From an uncultured Prevotella sp. (lineage in GTDB: Bacteria; Bacteroidota; Bacteroidia; Bacteroidales; Bacteroidaceae): 11,392 nucleotides of DNA. Made by a program: the position numbers and the translations under genes. Location of the stretch: assembly GCF_900549175.1 (NCBI RefSeq), contig NZ_URNN01000116.1, positions 1 to 11,392 on the forward strand, written 5' to 3'. Each line of letters begins with the position of its first letter. Positions within the stretch are counted from its first letter, which is position 1. The notes beneath the pieces were generated by a model. The model was not told the origin of the DNA. It ran no database searches and worked only from the letters and a program-made list of their open reading frames with translations. This document shows positions 1 to 6,684 of the stretch, piece after piece.

Positions 1-1
1 T

Positions 2-409
2 GTGGGTGTGCACCTTGACGTTGTACTTGCGGATGTGCTCGAGCAGGCAGGCGCGCGGCTGCGCAACGGCATCGGTGATGATGTCAGGCGCCATCTCGAT
101 CATGGTCACGTCGCAGCCCTGCACGGCGAGGAACACGGCGGTCTCGGCGCCGGTCATGCCGCCGCCGGCAACGACGACGCGCTTGCCGTAGAGGGTGCGG
201 CCGCGCAGCACTTCGATCGCGGTCTTGACGAACTCGCGGTTGTCCAGGCCGGGGATCGGCAGGAACATCGGCGTACCGCCGGTGGCGAGGATGACGGCGT
301 CCGGCTTCTCGGCCTCGACGATCTCGCGGGTCAGCGGGGTCTCGAGACGGATCTGCGCGCCGTACTTCTTGAGCTGGTTGCGGTAGTTGAGGATGAGGGA
401 GGCGTACTC
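2..409 (-). other. Partial FAD/NAD(P)-dependent oxidoreductase (2,4-dienoyl-CoA reductase/Old Yellow Enzyme-like C-terminal half), no start or stop
   Basis: In the ilvB frame, past the PPGKS motif, the protein reads like the flavin and nucleotide-binding half of FadH-type 2,4-dienoyl-CoA reductases and related NADH:flavin oxidoreductases. It has YRNQLKKYGAQIRLETPLT, then DAVILATGGTP (the conserved ATG segment of FAD-linked pyridine nucleotide oxidoreductases), then VVVAGGGMTGAETAVFLA (a GxGxxG-type Rossmann loop) and VTMIEM. Both ends are missing: the N-terminal barrel would lie where ilvB is, and the C-terminus lies beyond base 1. The G+C content (about 68% over bases 1-360) and strongly G/C-ended codons differ from the ilv genes. 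I read it as DNA from another genome joined here. The family call is good; the substrate cannot be given. Confidence 0.75.
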
Positions 410-2080
410 GCTCTTTCCCGGAGGCGTCATCGGCAGAACGTTATCATCCTCCTTTATGGCACACTCGAGAATGTACGGCCCGTCCGTAGCCAGCATCTTC
501 TCCACAGCCCCGGCCAGTTCGGCGCGCTCAAGAACGACGGCATACGGGATATGATAGCCCGCCGCAATCTGACCGTAGTCAGGATTCATCATCTTCGTGA
601 ACGACTGCCTGTGACCGAAGAACATGTCCTGCCACTGGCGCACATTGCCCAGATAGTTGTTGTTCATCAGAATCATCTTCACCGGAGCCTGCTGCTCCAT
701 GATGGTGCCAAGCTCCTGTATGCTCATCTGGAAGCCGCCGTCACCCGAGAACATGCAGACCATACGGTCAGGAGCACCGAACGTGGCTCCTATGGCCGCC
801 GGAATACCGAATCCCATAGTGCCCAATCCGCCGCTGGTGACGATGGAACGCTTCCTGTTATACTTGAAATAGCGGCTGGAGAACATCTGGTTCTGGCCTA
901 CGTCTGTAACCAATATTGCCTCGCCCTTGGTCGCCCCGGCCACGGCGTTCACCACCTCGCCCATCAGCAACGGGCCCTCCGCCGGATGTATTGCGGGTTC
1001 CACCACAGCTTCGCGCTCCCGGTCATCGAGAGGCTTGAAACTCTCAACCCACTCCTTGTGCTCGTTCTTCTTCAGCAGGCGGGTGATGGCCGGCAGCGTC
1101 ACCTTGCAGTCGCCGATGACAGCCACATCCGTCTTGATGCACTTGTCTATCTCCGAGTGGTCGATGTCGAGGTGTATCACCTTTGCCTGCTTTGCGTATG
1201 CCGACGGCAGTCCCGTCACGCGGTCGCTGAAACGCATGCCTATGGCTATGAGCACGTCACATTCCTGCTCCTTTATGTTCGGAGCCAGATTGCCGTGCAT
1301 ACCGAGCATACCCATGTTGAGCGGATGACCCGTCGGCAGCGCCGATAAGCCGAGCAACGTGCGGGCGGCCGGAATACCGGCTTTCTCTATAAATTCTATC
1401 AGCTCGTTATGGGCACTACCCAGCTCAACACCCTGACCGACAAGCGCCAGCGGACGCTCCGCCTTGTTTATCAGTTCGGCGGCAGCGGCTATGGCCGTTT
1501 CGTCCGGCTTGGGATAAGGCACATAACTGCGCACGAAATCCACGTGCTGCGGCTGCCACCCGGTGGTGGTCACCTGCGCATTCTTAGGGAAGTCGAGTAC
1601 AACGGGGCCGGGCCTGCCCGTGCGTGCTATAAAGAACGCCTTGCTGACAGCCCACGCTATATCCTCGGCGCGGCGTATCTGATAGCTCCATTTCGATATA
1701 GGCTGCGCCACACCAACGAGGTCCACCTCCTGAAAGGCATCGGTACCAAGTGCCGCCGTGCCCACCTGTCCGGCAATAACGACGATTGGGGTGGAGTCGA
1801 GCATGGCATCGGCCACACCCGTCAGTGTGTTTGTGGCACCGGGGCCACTGGTCACGATACACACGCCTACATCGCCGCTCACCCGTGCATAGCCTTCGGC
1901 GGCATGGGTCGCTGCCTGTTCGTGACGCACCAGAATATGGTCAAACGCTTTCTTCTCACCTCTCGTATAGTCGTAAAGCGCATCGAACACCGGCATTATA
2001 GAACCTCCCGGATATCCGAATATTGTCTTCACGCCCTCGTTCTTGAGGGCCAGCATTAGTGCTTCTGCTCCTGTAATCAT
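2..2080 (-). CDS. ilvB: Acetolactate synthase large subunit, fused in frame to a foreign oxidoreductase fragment; runs off the left edge
   Basis: Residues 1 to about 557 are a thiamine-diphosphate-dependent acetolactate synthase catalytic subunit, which makes acetolactate or acetohydroxybutyrate in valine, leucine and isoleucine synthesis. Visible marks are the N-terminal FGYPGGSIMPVFDAL, the cofactor-activating glutamate in RHEQAATHAAEGYAR (E54), GPGATN, FQEVD, the FAD-region GMRFSDRVTG, and the ThDP/Mg motif SGDGGFQMSIQEL followed by NNNYLGNVRQWQ. The start is the ATG at 2080, which gives the normal family N-terminus. Near the normal C-terminus (DDNVLPMTPPGKS, residues 545-557) the frame does not stop. 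It continues for about 136 residues into an unrelated flavoprotein and leaves the window. Only about ten native residues seem to be missing from IlvB. ilvD lies upstream on the same strand. The small subunit ilvN, expected next, is absent because of the join. Confidence 0.93.
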   Translation of the reverse strand, partial: MITGAEALMLALKNEGVKTIFGYPGGSIMPVFDALYDYTRGEKKAFDHILVRHEQAATHAAEGYARVSGDVGVCIVTSGPGATNTLTGVADAMLDSTPIVVIAGQVGTAALGTDAFQEVDLVGVAQPISKWSYQIRRAEDIAWAVSKAFFIARTGRPGPVVLDFPKNAQVTTTGWQPQHVDFVRSYVPYPKPDETAIAAAAELINKAERPLALVGQGVELGSAHNELIEFIEKAGIPAARTLLGLSALPTGHPLNMGMLGMHGNLAPNIKEQECDVLIAIGMRFSDRVTGLPSAYAKQAKVIHLDIDHSEIDKCIKTDVAVIGDCKVTLPAITRLLKKNEHKEWVESFKPLDDREREAVVEPAIHPAEGPLLMGEVVNAVAGATKGEAILVTDVGQNQMFSSRYFKYNRKRSIVTSGGLGTMGFGIPAAIGATFGAPDRMVCMFSGDGGFQMSIQELGTIMEQQAPVKMILMNNNYLGNVRQWQDMFFGHRQSFTKMMNPDYGQIAAGYHIPYAVVLERAELAGAVEKMLATDGPYILECAIKEDDNVLPMTPPGKSEYASLILNYRNQLKKYGAQIRLETPLTREIVEAEKPDAVILATGGTPMFLPIPGLDNREFVKTAIEVLRGRTLYGKRVVVAGGGMTGAETAVFLAVQGCDVTMIEMAPDIITDAVAQPRACLLEHIRKYNVKVHTH

Positions 2081-2126
2081 TAGTTTATATTTTTATGGAG
2101 TTAAAGGAGTTATAGGAGTTATCGTT

Positions 2127-2174
2127 CCGCTACGCTCCACTCAGGAGTTAAAGACAATAGCAACATGGCCTTGA
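2127..2174. repeat. Copy A of a duplicated unit of about 47 bp
   Basis: It begins CCGCTACGCTCC, contains an internal GGAGTTAA, and ends AGCAACATGGCCTTGA. It matches copy B at 2214-2259, with the outer 12 and 16 bases identical and only the middle diverged. The conserved ends suggest duplication of a defined element rather than slippage of the short units alone. Confidence 0.75.
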
Positions 2175-2213
2175 CTTCTTTGGGGAGTTAAGGAGTAAAA
2201 GGGAGTTATAACT

Positions 2214-2259
2214 CCGCTACGCTCCGTTGGGAGTTAAGCCAACAGCAACATGGCCTTGA
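2214..2259. repeat. Copy B of the duplicated unit of about 47 bp
   Basis: It starts CCGCTACGCTCC and ends AGCAACATGGCCTTGA like copy A, but is two bases shorter. Its internal GGAGTTAAGCCAA (2230-2242) pairs perfectly over 13 bases with TTGGCTTAACTCC at 2274-2286, around a 31-nt loop, making the strongest single hairpin in the spacer. Confidence 0.75.
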
Positions 2260-2349
2260 ATGAACATAAGCATTTGGCTTAACTCCTTAACTCCCTTTAA
2301 CTCCTTAACTCCTTAACTCCTAAAATAACTCCATACGAAACTTCTAAAT

Positions 2350-4152
2350 TCATTCTATCACTCTCACTCCGCCCTTGTCTGCCGAGCTTACGCTTTGCGC
2401 GTATGCCCGCAGAGCCTTCGACACCACACGGTCGCGCGTGAGCGGCTGTTGCGGTCTTGCGGCCAGTTCTTCTTCCGACAGGCGTACGTTGATTGAGCGG
2501 TTGGGTATGTCTATCTCTATGATGTCGCCATCCTTTATCTTTCCGATGTTTCCGCCGGCAGCAGCCTCGGGCGATATGTGTCCGATGCTCAGTCCGCTCG
2601 TTCCGCCGGAGAAGCGTCCGTCCGTTATCAGGGCGCACTCCTTGCCGAGGTGCATGCTCTTTATATAAGATGTGGGATAGAGCATCTCCTGCATGCCCGG
2701 ACCGCCCTTCGGCCCTTCGTGGGTTATCACCACGCAGTCGCCGCTGATCACCTTGCCGCCGAGGATGCCGTCGCAGGCAGCCTCCTGCGAGTCGAACACC
2801 TTTGCCGGACCGCTGAAGCGCCATATACTCTCGTCCACACCGGCCGTCTTCACCACACATCCGTCCTGGGCTATGTTGCCGAAGAGCACGGCCAGGCCGC
2901 CGTCCTTCGTATAGGCATGCTCCAAGTCGCGGATGCAACCGTTGGCACGGTCGGTGTCGAGCGTACCCCAGCGCGTGTCCTGACTGCCCATCTTCGTCGA
3001 GAAACGGCCGCCGGGAGCACTCTGATATATCCTGTCGGCCTCGGCGTCCACCGTTTCGGCCGTGATGTCATATTTCGCCATTGCCTCTGCCAATGTCAGG
3101 CCGTCGACACGGCGTGTAGTGCCGTCGATGAGTCCGCCCTTGCTGAGTTCGTTCATGATACCGAGTATTCCGCCCGCACGTCCGCACTCCTGCACACTGT
3201 ATTTCTGCGTGTTGGGAGCCAGTTTGCACAGACACGGCACACGGCGGCTCAACTCATCGATATCTTTCATCGCAAACTCCGCGCCAGCCTCCTGCGCCAC
3301 AGCCAGCAGGTGGAGCACAGTGTTTGTACTTCCGCCCATGGCAATATCGAGCGTCATGGCGTTGAGGAAAGCCTCGCGCGTGGCTATCGAGCGCGGCAGA
3401 ACACTCTCGTCGCCGTCTTCATAGTACGCCAGCGCGTTCTTCACCACCTGTCGCGCGGCAGCCTTGAACAGCTCTATGCGGTTCTTGTGCGTGGCCAGAA
3501 TGGTTCCGTTGCCGGGCATCGACAGTCCGATGGCCTCGGTCAGCGAGTTCATCGAGTTGGCCGTAAACATGCCCGAACAACTGCCGCATCCCGGACAGGC
3601 GCAGCCCTCTATCTCGGCCATCTCTTCGTCGGTCACACTCGGGTCGGCACCCTTCACCATCGCCGTAATCAGGTCGGCGTTCTCGCCGCGCCAGCGTCCG
3701 GCCTCCATCGGGCCGCCCGAACAGAACACAGTAGGTATGTTGAGCCTCATCGAGGCCATAAGCATGCCCGGCGTCACCTTGTCGCAGTTGGATATGCAAA
3801 TCATGGCGTCGGCCTTGTGGGCGTTGACCATATACTCCACCGAGTCGGCGATGATGTCGCGCGAGGGCAGCGAATAGAGCATGCCGTCGTGCCCCATGGC
3901 TATACCGTCGTCGATGGCTATCGTATTGAATTCGGCGGCATAGCAGCCCATGGCCTCAATCTCCTTTTTTACTATCTGTCCTATCTCATGCAGGTGTGTG
4001 TGCCCCGGAACAAACTGTGTGAACGAATTCACAACGGCAATGATGGGTTTCCCGAACTGCTCACGCTTCATGCCTGTGGCCACCCACAGTGCGCGGGCTC
4101 CCGCCATACGCCGTCCCTCGGTGCACACGGCACTTCTCAATTTATGCTTCAT
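2350..4152 (-). CDS. ilvD: Dihydroxy-acid dehydratase
   Basis: This is the Fe-S dehydratase that converts 2,3-dihydroxy-isovalerate and 2,3-dihydroxy-3-methylvalerate to the 2-oxo acids, the third common step of branched-chain amino acid synthesis. It has 600 residues, close to the E. coli-type length, and appears complete. Visible motifs: VNSFTQFVPGHTHL (42-55); DDGIAMGHDGM with the metal-ligand aspartate D81; NCDKVTPGM with cluster cysteine C123 and K125, the lysine carbamylated in the family; CPGCGSCSGMFTANSMN with C192 as the expected second cluster ligand (C184, C186 and C189 are also present); and GRFSGGTSGLSIGHISPEA near the C-terminus, carrying the catalytic-serine region. The start at 4152 gives the normal N-terminus MKHKLRSAVCTEG and lies 25 nt after a good Bacteroidota -7 box. 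ilvB follows on the same strand across the repeat spacer. Confidence 0.97.
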   Translation of the reverse strand: MKHKLRSAVCTEGRRMAGARALWVATGMKREQFGKPIIAVVNSFTQFVPGHTHLHEIGQIVKKEIEAMGCYAAEFNTIAIDDGIAMGHDGMLYSLPSRDIIADSVEYMVNAHKADAMICISNCDKVTPGMLMASMRLNIPTVFCSGGPMEAGRWRGENADLITAMVKGADPSVTDEEMAEIEGCACPGCGSCSGMFTANSMNSLTEAIGLSMPGNGTILATHKNRIELFKAAARQVVKNALAYYEDGDESVLPRSIATREAFLNAMTLDIAMGGSTNTVLHLLAVAQEAGAEFAMKDIDELSRRVPCLCKLAPNTQKYSVQECGRAGGILGIMNELSKGGLIDGTTRRVDGLTLAEAMAKYDITAETVDAEADRIYQSAPGGRFSTKMGSQDTRWGTLDTDRANGCIRDLEHAYTKDGGLAVLFGNIAQDGCVVKTAGVDESIWRFSGPAKVFDSQEAACDGILGGKVISGDCVVITHEGPKGGPGMQEMLYPTSYIKSMHLGKECALITDGRFSGGTSGLSIGHISPEAAAGGNIGKIKDGDIIEIDIPNRSINVRLSEEELAARPQQPLTRDRVVSKALRAYAQSVSSADKGGVRVIE

Positions 4153-4177
4153 ATCGTCATTATTTGCTAATGTGCTG

Positions 4178-4209
4178 CAAAGGTAGTCTGTTTTTCCGTA
4201 ACGGCCAAT
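4178..4209 (-). promoter_or_regulatory. Bacteroidota-type promoter of ilvD
   Basis: Reading the minus strand, ATTG (4209-4206) is followed after 20 nt by TACCTTTG (4185-4178), an exact match to the phylum -7 consensus TAnnTTTG. Transcription should start around 4172-4175, giving a leader of about 20-25 nt before the ilvD ATG. That is too short for a peptide-type attenuator. Confidence 0.7.
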
Positions 4210-4292
4210 TATTCGGTTAACAAAAATCCCGCAAAACTACAATTTGTTACAAAAATAAAGCCAAATGTTTTAATGCGTAATCAAGAATTGCA

Positions 4293-4547
4293 CTATTCAT
4301 AGCAATCTGTGCATATTTCGCACAACAGCGACAACGTCACGCTGACATTACCGCCACCGCCATTCACCCACGCCTTGATGTCGGCCTGCGTCATGTTGTC
4401 GAGTTTGCCGGTACGGGTGAAGCTCCATGAGTTGACATCGTTGTAGATGCAGAGATTGCTGTCCAAATAGAGAATCAGGGCAGCAATCACTCGAAATGCC
4501 GGATGAACCTTTTTATTCATTTTGTTGCCAAATAAAGAAACTTTCAT
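4293..4547 (-). CDS. Doubtful hypothetical ORF or gene remnant, 84 residues
   Basis: An open frame whose C-terminal half (WSFTRTGKLDNMTQADIKAW, then VNGGGGNVSVTLSLLCEIC) has protein-like composition but belongs to no family I recognise. The N-terminal part is doubtful. Codons for KVHPAFRVI are simply copy 1 of the 24-bp intergenic repeat, and the ATG at 4547 touches the -7 box of the divergent toxin gene. A later start at M10 (4520) is possible. It may be the 3' end of a gene cut off by the repeat or by insertion of the toxin-antitoxin module. Treat as low-confidence coding. Confidence 0.25.
   Translation of the reverse strand: MKVSLFGNKMNKKVHPAFRVIAALILYLDSNLCIYNDVNSWSFTRTGKLDNMTQADIKAWVNGGGGNVSVTLSLLCEICTDCYE
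4486..4509 (+). repeat. 24-bp repeat, copy 1 (direct), left of the toxin-antitoxin module
   Basis: Begins ATCACTCGAAATGCCG and ends GATGAACC. It is identical over all 24 bases to copy 2 at 5274-5297. Together with copy 2 it brackets the whole toxin-antitoxin module in direct orientation, about 790 bp apart. Confidence 0.85.
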
Positions 4548-4555
4548 TACCTTTG
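4524..4555 (+). promoter_or_regulatory. Promoter of the toxin-antitoxin operon
   Basis: GTTG (4524-4527), a 20-nt spacer, then TACCTTTG (4548-4555), the Bacteroidota -7 consensus with the same core as the ilvD promoter. Only four bases separate the box from the toxin ATG at 4560, so the transcript probably starts at or next to the start codon. Confidence 0.65.
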
Positions 4556-4559
4556 CATC

Positions 4560-4901
4560 ATGAAACGTAAGATAATAACATACGGCGGCTATTTTGAATC
4601 ATTCATTGAAACACTCTCCCAAAAAGAGTTGCGCAAACTTGATTACATTGTCTCTTTGTTGGAAACAGAGGACAGGTTGCCCTCAAGATTCATAAAATTC
4701 CTGCGTGACGGGTTGTATGAGTTACGGATGGAATATAACGGGAATATATACCGTGTGTTTTTTATCTTCGATAACGGTGCGATTGTTGTCTTATTCAACG
4801 GTTTCCAAAAGAAAACGCAAAAGACACCATCGGCGGAAATAGAAAAGGCATTAAAAATTAAAGAAGCATATTATGGAGACAAACAATCATCAAATAAATG
4901 A
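4560..4901 (+). CDS. RelE/HigB-superfamily toxin (phage-derived Gp49-like)
   Basis: 113 residues, the usual length for Gp49-like HigB/RelE toxins, which are generally ribosome-dependent mRNA endonucleases. Recognisable features are an N-terminal strand (KRKIITYGGYFESF), a helical segment EKLRKLDYIV-like (residues 20-37), then FIKFLRDGLYELRMEYNGNI and YRVFFIF, and the family signature VLFNGFQKKTQKTPSAEIEKA with a conserved basic stretch. The start at 4560 matches the family N-terminus. The antitoxin gene begins inside its 3' end (29-nt overlap), as expected for translational coupling. Toxin-first order is typical of higBA-type loci. The exact RNA target and the HigB versus RelE name are not determinable here. 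Confidence 0.88.
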   Translation: MKRKIITYGGYFESFIETLSQKELRKLDYIVSLLETEDRLPSRFIKFLRDGLYELRMEYNGNIYRVFFIFDNGAIVVLFNGFQKKTQKTPSAEIEKALKIKEAYYGDKQSSNK

Positions 4902-5178
4902 TTACAGTTCCGTTCTTGAACGTAAATACGGAAAAAAAGGAACGCCCGAACGCGCAAGGTTTGACGAAGAGGCATACACTTTCTATACAAGCCAAATTAT
5001 TGCCGGGGCAAGAAAAGAAATGAAGATGACACAGAGCGAACTTGCAAAAAGGGTTGGCACAAACAAATCCTACATTTCAAAGATAGAACACGGACTTATA
5101 GAGCCGGGAGTCGGCTTGTTCTTACGGATAATTGACGCATTGGGCTTGAAGTTCGATATTGTCAAACCAATGATGTGA
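4873..5178 (+). CDS. XRE-family antitoxin with helix-turn-helix domain
   Basis: 101 residues. An N-terminal extension (1-45, with SSVLERKYGKKGTPERARF) typical of antitoxins partnered with Gp49-like toxins is followed by a cro/C1-type helix-turn-helix at about 52-90 (MTQSELAKRVGTNKSYISKI then EHGLIEPGVGLFLRIIDALG). It should neutralise the upstream toxin and repress the shared promoter at 4524-4555. The start lies within the toxin gene, and the operon ends here. The following 95 bases hold a 12-nt AT palindrome (5254-5265), then the hairpin formed by 24-bp repeat copies 2 and 3. Confidence 0.9.
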   Translation: METNNHQINDYSSVLERKYGKKGTPERARFDEEAYTFYTSQIIAGARKEMKMTQSELAKRVGTNKSYISKIEHGLIEPGVGLFLRIIDALGLKFDIVKPMM

Positions 5179-5265
5179 TTGTGCGGATCTTTACATGCGG
5201 TCAAAGACAAGACTATGACCCTACCATTGATACGATATCGGAGGAGGGGAGGTAATATATATATT

Positions 5266-5298
5266 CCCTATCCATCACTCGAAATGCCGGATGAACCA
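5266..5298 (+). repeat. 24-bp repeat, copy 2, extended to a 33-bp direct repeat
   Basis: The 24-bp core is at 5274-5297. With its left flank CCCTATCC and the following A it matches 5343-5375 over 33 bases, with one substitution in the core. Confidence 0.85.
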
Positions 5299-5326
5299 GG
5301 AAGGCTCATCCGGCATTTCGAGTGAT
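5274..5326. terminator. Perfect-stem hairpin between convergent operons, likely bidirectional terminator
   Basis: Copy 2 (5274-5297) and inverted copy 3 (5303-5326) form a 24-bp stem with a 5-nt loop (5298-5302). On the plus strand there is one A-C mismatch (5295/5305). In minus-strand RNA the same position becomes a U-G wobble, so the stem is unbroken in the transcript of the restriction operon. It lies between the 3' ends of the antitoxin gene (5178) and the res gene (5392). No clear U-tract follows on either strand, so intrinsic termination is an inference. Confidence 0.55.
5303..5326 (-). repeat. 24-bp repeat, copy 3 (inverted)
   Basis: Reverse complement of the 24-bp unit with one substitution, at 5305. 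It faces copy 2 and makes the hairpin. Confidence 0.85.
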
Positions 5327-5342
5327 AAGTAGAACGTATGCG

Positions 5343-5375
5343 CCCTATCCATCACTCGAAATGTCGGATGAACCA
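5343..5375 (+). repeat. 24-bp repeat, copy 4, within the second 33-bp direct repeat
   Basis: The core at 5351-5374 differs from copies 1 and 2 by one base (T at 5364). It ends 17 bases before the res stop codon, immediately 3' of the restriction operon. Confidence 0.85.
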
Positions 5376-5391
5376 TAGATTACGTGTCCTC

Positions 5392-6675
5392 TTATTCTAC
5401 ACTATCCTTAATATCATCGAACGTCTCACACTCTTTTGCATCGGAGTCTAAAAGTAGCCAATACTCCCAAGGCTTTTCAGACGCTTCTGTTTGAGCCTTG
5501 CACCATTCCCGAGCTGCATTTGCCTTGATGGTCGCATCCTGATCCTCACGTCCAAATCGGTCATCATCCTTAATCTCAAGTAAGATGTTTTTATCATCAC
5601 ACGAGAGGAAAATAGCAAAGTCTGGTGAGTAGTTGCCTACAGGAGTTACCAAAGTAAAGATACCAGGGAGATTACGGAACCACGAGTCTACTTCTTCAGC
5701 AGTATCAATGATGTGGGCAATATGATACTCTGTGCCTGTATCGAATGGCATTGCTTGATAACAGCATCTTGCCCATCCACCAAAAGGAATACCCTTATGC
5801 GTACGATTTGACCATTCTGTCCAAAGCAGAGTGTTAGCATTTGGATGCTCGAAAGTCTCTGGCACACTTACTTGTATTGAGCACAAATCTATAACCAAGT
5901 CATCATTAAGCTTCTCATAATTGACTGGCAACTGCTTGTTGAGCTTGTCGAGACAATCCTTAATGTGAGTGATTACTCTTGCAGGATCGAGCTTTATTAC
6001 ATCTTCAGTAAAGCGGCTTGCTTGCAGGAATCTGTCAACCATACCTTTTATCTTGGCATAATGCAGAGCAAACTTCAAGAACTTACATTGCTTCAAAACC
6101 TCTGTTGTGACTATCTTGATAAATTCGTCACGTTCAAACTGTATTGTATTTCCAAGTCGTTTGATTGTCTTTGGATCGTTAATAAGGAAATAGTGTACTT
6201 CCTGTACCTTCAGTGGCGGTATGGAAACTCTGTCAAGCGGAAGTTGTGCTTTGTTCATCTTGAATTGAGGTATGCGCAGTTCGCTTTCACCTCTTGATAC
6301 TTCAAGATTTATTTTCTTCTTTGGTACAAATTCTTCCTGAGGGTGAGCGGGATTAACGGACGGATCCACTGTTATACCACGATTCTGACCTGTACCAAAG
6401 CCCTTTTCTATCAGGTTGGTCACAATCTCTTGCATTGTCTCTCGTCCGAAACAAAGAACATCAAGGGTGTCCACCTCGTTATCACCAACCTGTTCACCGA
6501 ATGGCAGTCGTAAACCTCTACCCATAATCTGAGTCACGAGTGTTGTTGACGCCATCGCACGAAGAGGTGCTATTACATAGATATTTGAAACGTCCCAACC
6601 TTCATTGAGCATTCCCACATTAACAACTACTTTGACAGGCGAATCAGCTCTTTCTATACTCTTCAAGGCTGGCAC
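5392..6675 (-). CDS. Type III restriction Res-like protein, C-terminal part (helicase domain 2 and nuclease), separated by an in-frame stop
   Basis: This is the second half of a type III-like restriction subunit, in the same frame as the first half at 6685-7719. It carries helicase motif V (VVVNVGMLNEGWDVSNIYVI), motif VI (TQIMGRGLRLPFG), a long linker, and near the C-terminus a PD-(D/E)xK nuclease signature: PDF (fragment D352) followed by LLEIKDD (E367, K369). The intact protein would be about 775 residues, rather short for Res. GTG at 6675 is only the nearest possible restart; normal translation would have come through from the upstream half. Without domain 1 this fragment has no Walker A and is unlikely to hydrolyse ATP. 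The gene ends 17 bases from repeat copy 4. Confidence 0.88.
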   Translation of the reverse strand: MPALKSIERADSPVKVVVNVGMLNEGWDVSNIYVIAPLRAMASTTLVTQIMGRGLRLPFGEQVGDNEVDTLDVLCFGRETMQEIVTNLIEKGFGTGQNRGITVDPSVNPAHPQEEFVPKKKINLEVSRGESELRIPQFKMNKAQLPLDRVSIPPLKVQEVHYFLINDPKTIKRLGNTIQFERDEFIKIVTTEVLKQCKFLKFALHYAKIKGMVDRFLQASRFTEDVIKLDPARVITHIKDCLDKLNKQLPVNYEKLNDDLVIDLCSIQVSVPETFEHPNANTLLWTEWSNRTHKGIPFGGWARCCYQAMPFDTGTEYHIAHIIDTAEEVDSWFRNLPGIFTLVTPVGNYSPDFAIFLSCDDKNILLEIKDDDRFGREDQDATIKANAAREWCKAQTEASEKPWEYWLLLDSDAKECETFDDIKDSVE

Positions 6676-6684
6676 AAACTCATT

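Larger units (their letters stand above)
2096..2334. repeat. GGAGTTA repeat cluster between ilvD and ilvB
   Basis: The 269-nt spacer between ilvD and ilvB is almost filled with short units of the GGAGTTAA/GGAGTTAT type. Those near ilvB are forward (from about 2097 to 2120 and 2183 to 2208). Those near ilvD are reverse complemented, as TTAACTCC units from 2279 to 2334. The opposed arms can fold into many alternative hairpins around a central duplicated unit. I see no coding potential here and no promoter for ilvB, so ilvB may be read through from ilvD. The array is not CRISPR: units are 7-10 nt and there are no unique spacers of constant length. Confidence 0.8.

Noticed and set aside
2..1348. 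Long plus-strand open frame opposite ilvB and the oxidoreductase fragment
   Set aside because: It is the antisense shadow of G/C-rich codons. The translation is rich in His/Arg/Val with no recognisable domain, while the minus strand encodes a clear IlvB.
1409..2059. 216-codon plus-strand open frame opposite the ilvB N-terminal region
   Set aside because: Antisense shadow of conserved ThDP-enzyme coding sequence, with no protein family resemblance.
2096..2334. CRISPR array
   Set aside because: Repeat units are 7-10 nt, occur in both orientations and touch each other. There are no spacers of even length and no cas genes.
2578..4170. 530-codon plus-strand open frame opposite ilvD
   Set aside because: The minus-strand IlvD is unambiguous with all motifs. 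The opposite frame is low-complexity His/Arg/Ala sequence typical of antisense frames and extends over the ilvD promoter.
4486..5326. Integron cassette with attC sites carrying a toxin-antitoxin module
   Set aside because: The palindrome is nearly perfect and only one pair is inverted. There are no attC-type core sites or bulges, and no integrase is in the window.
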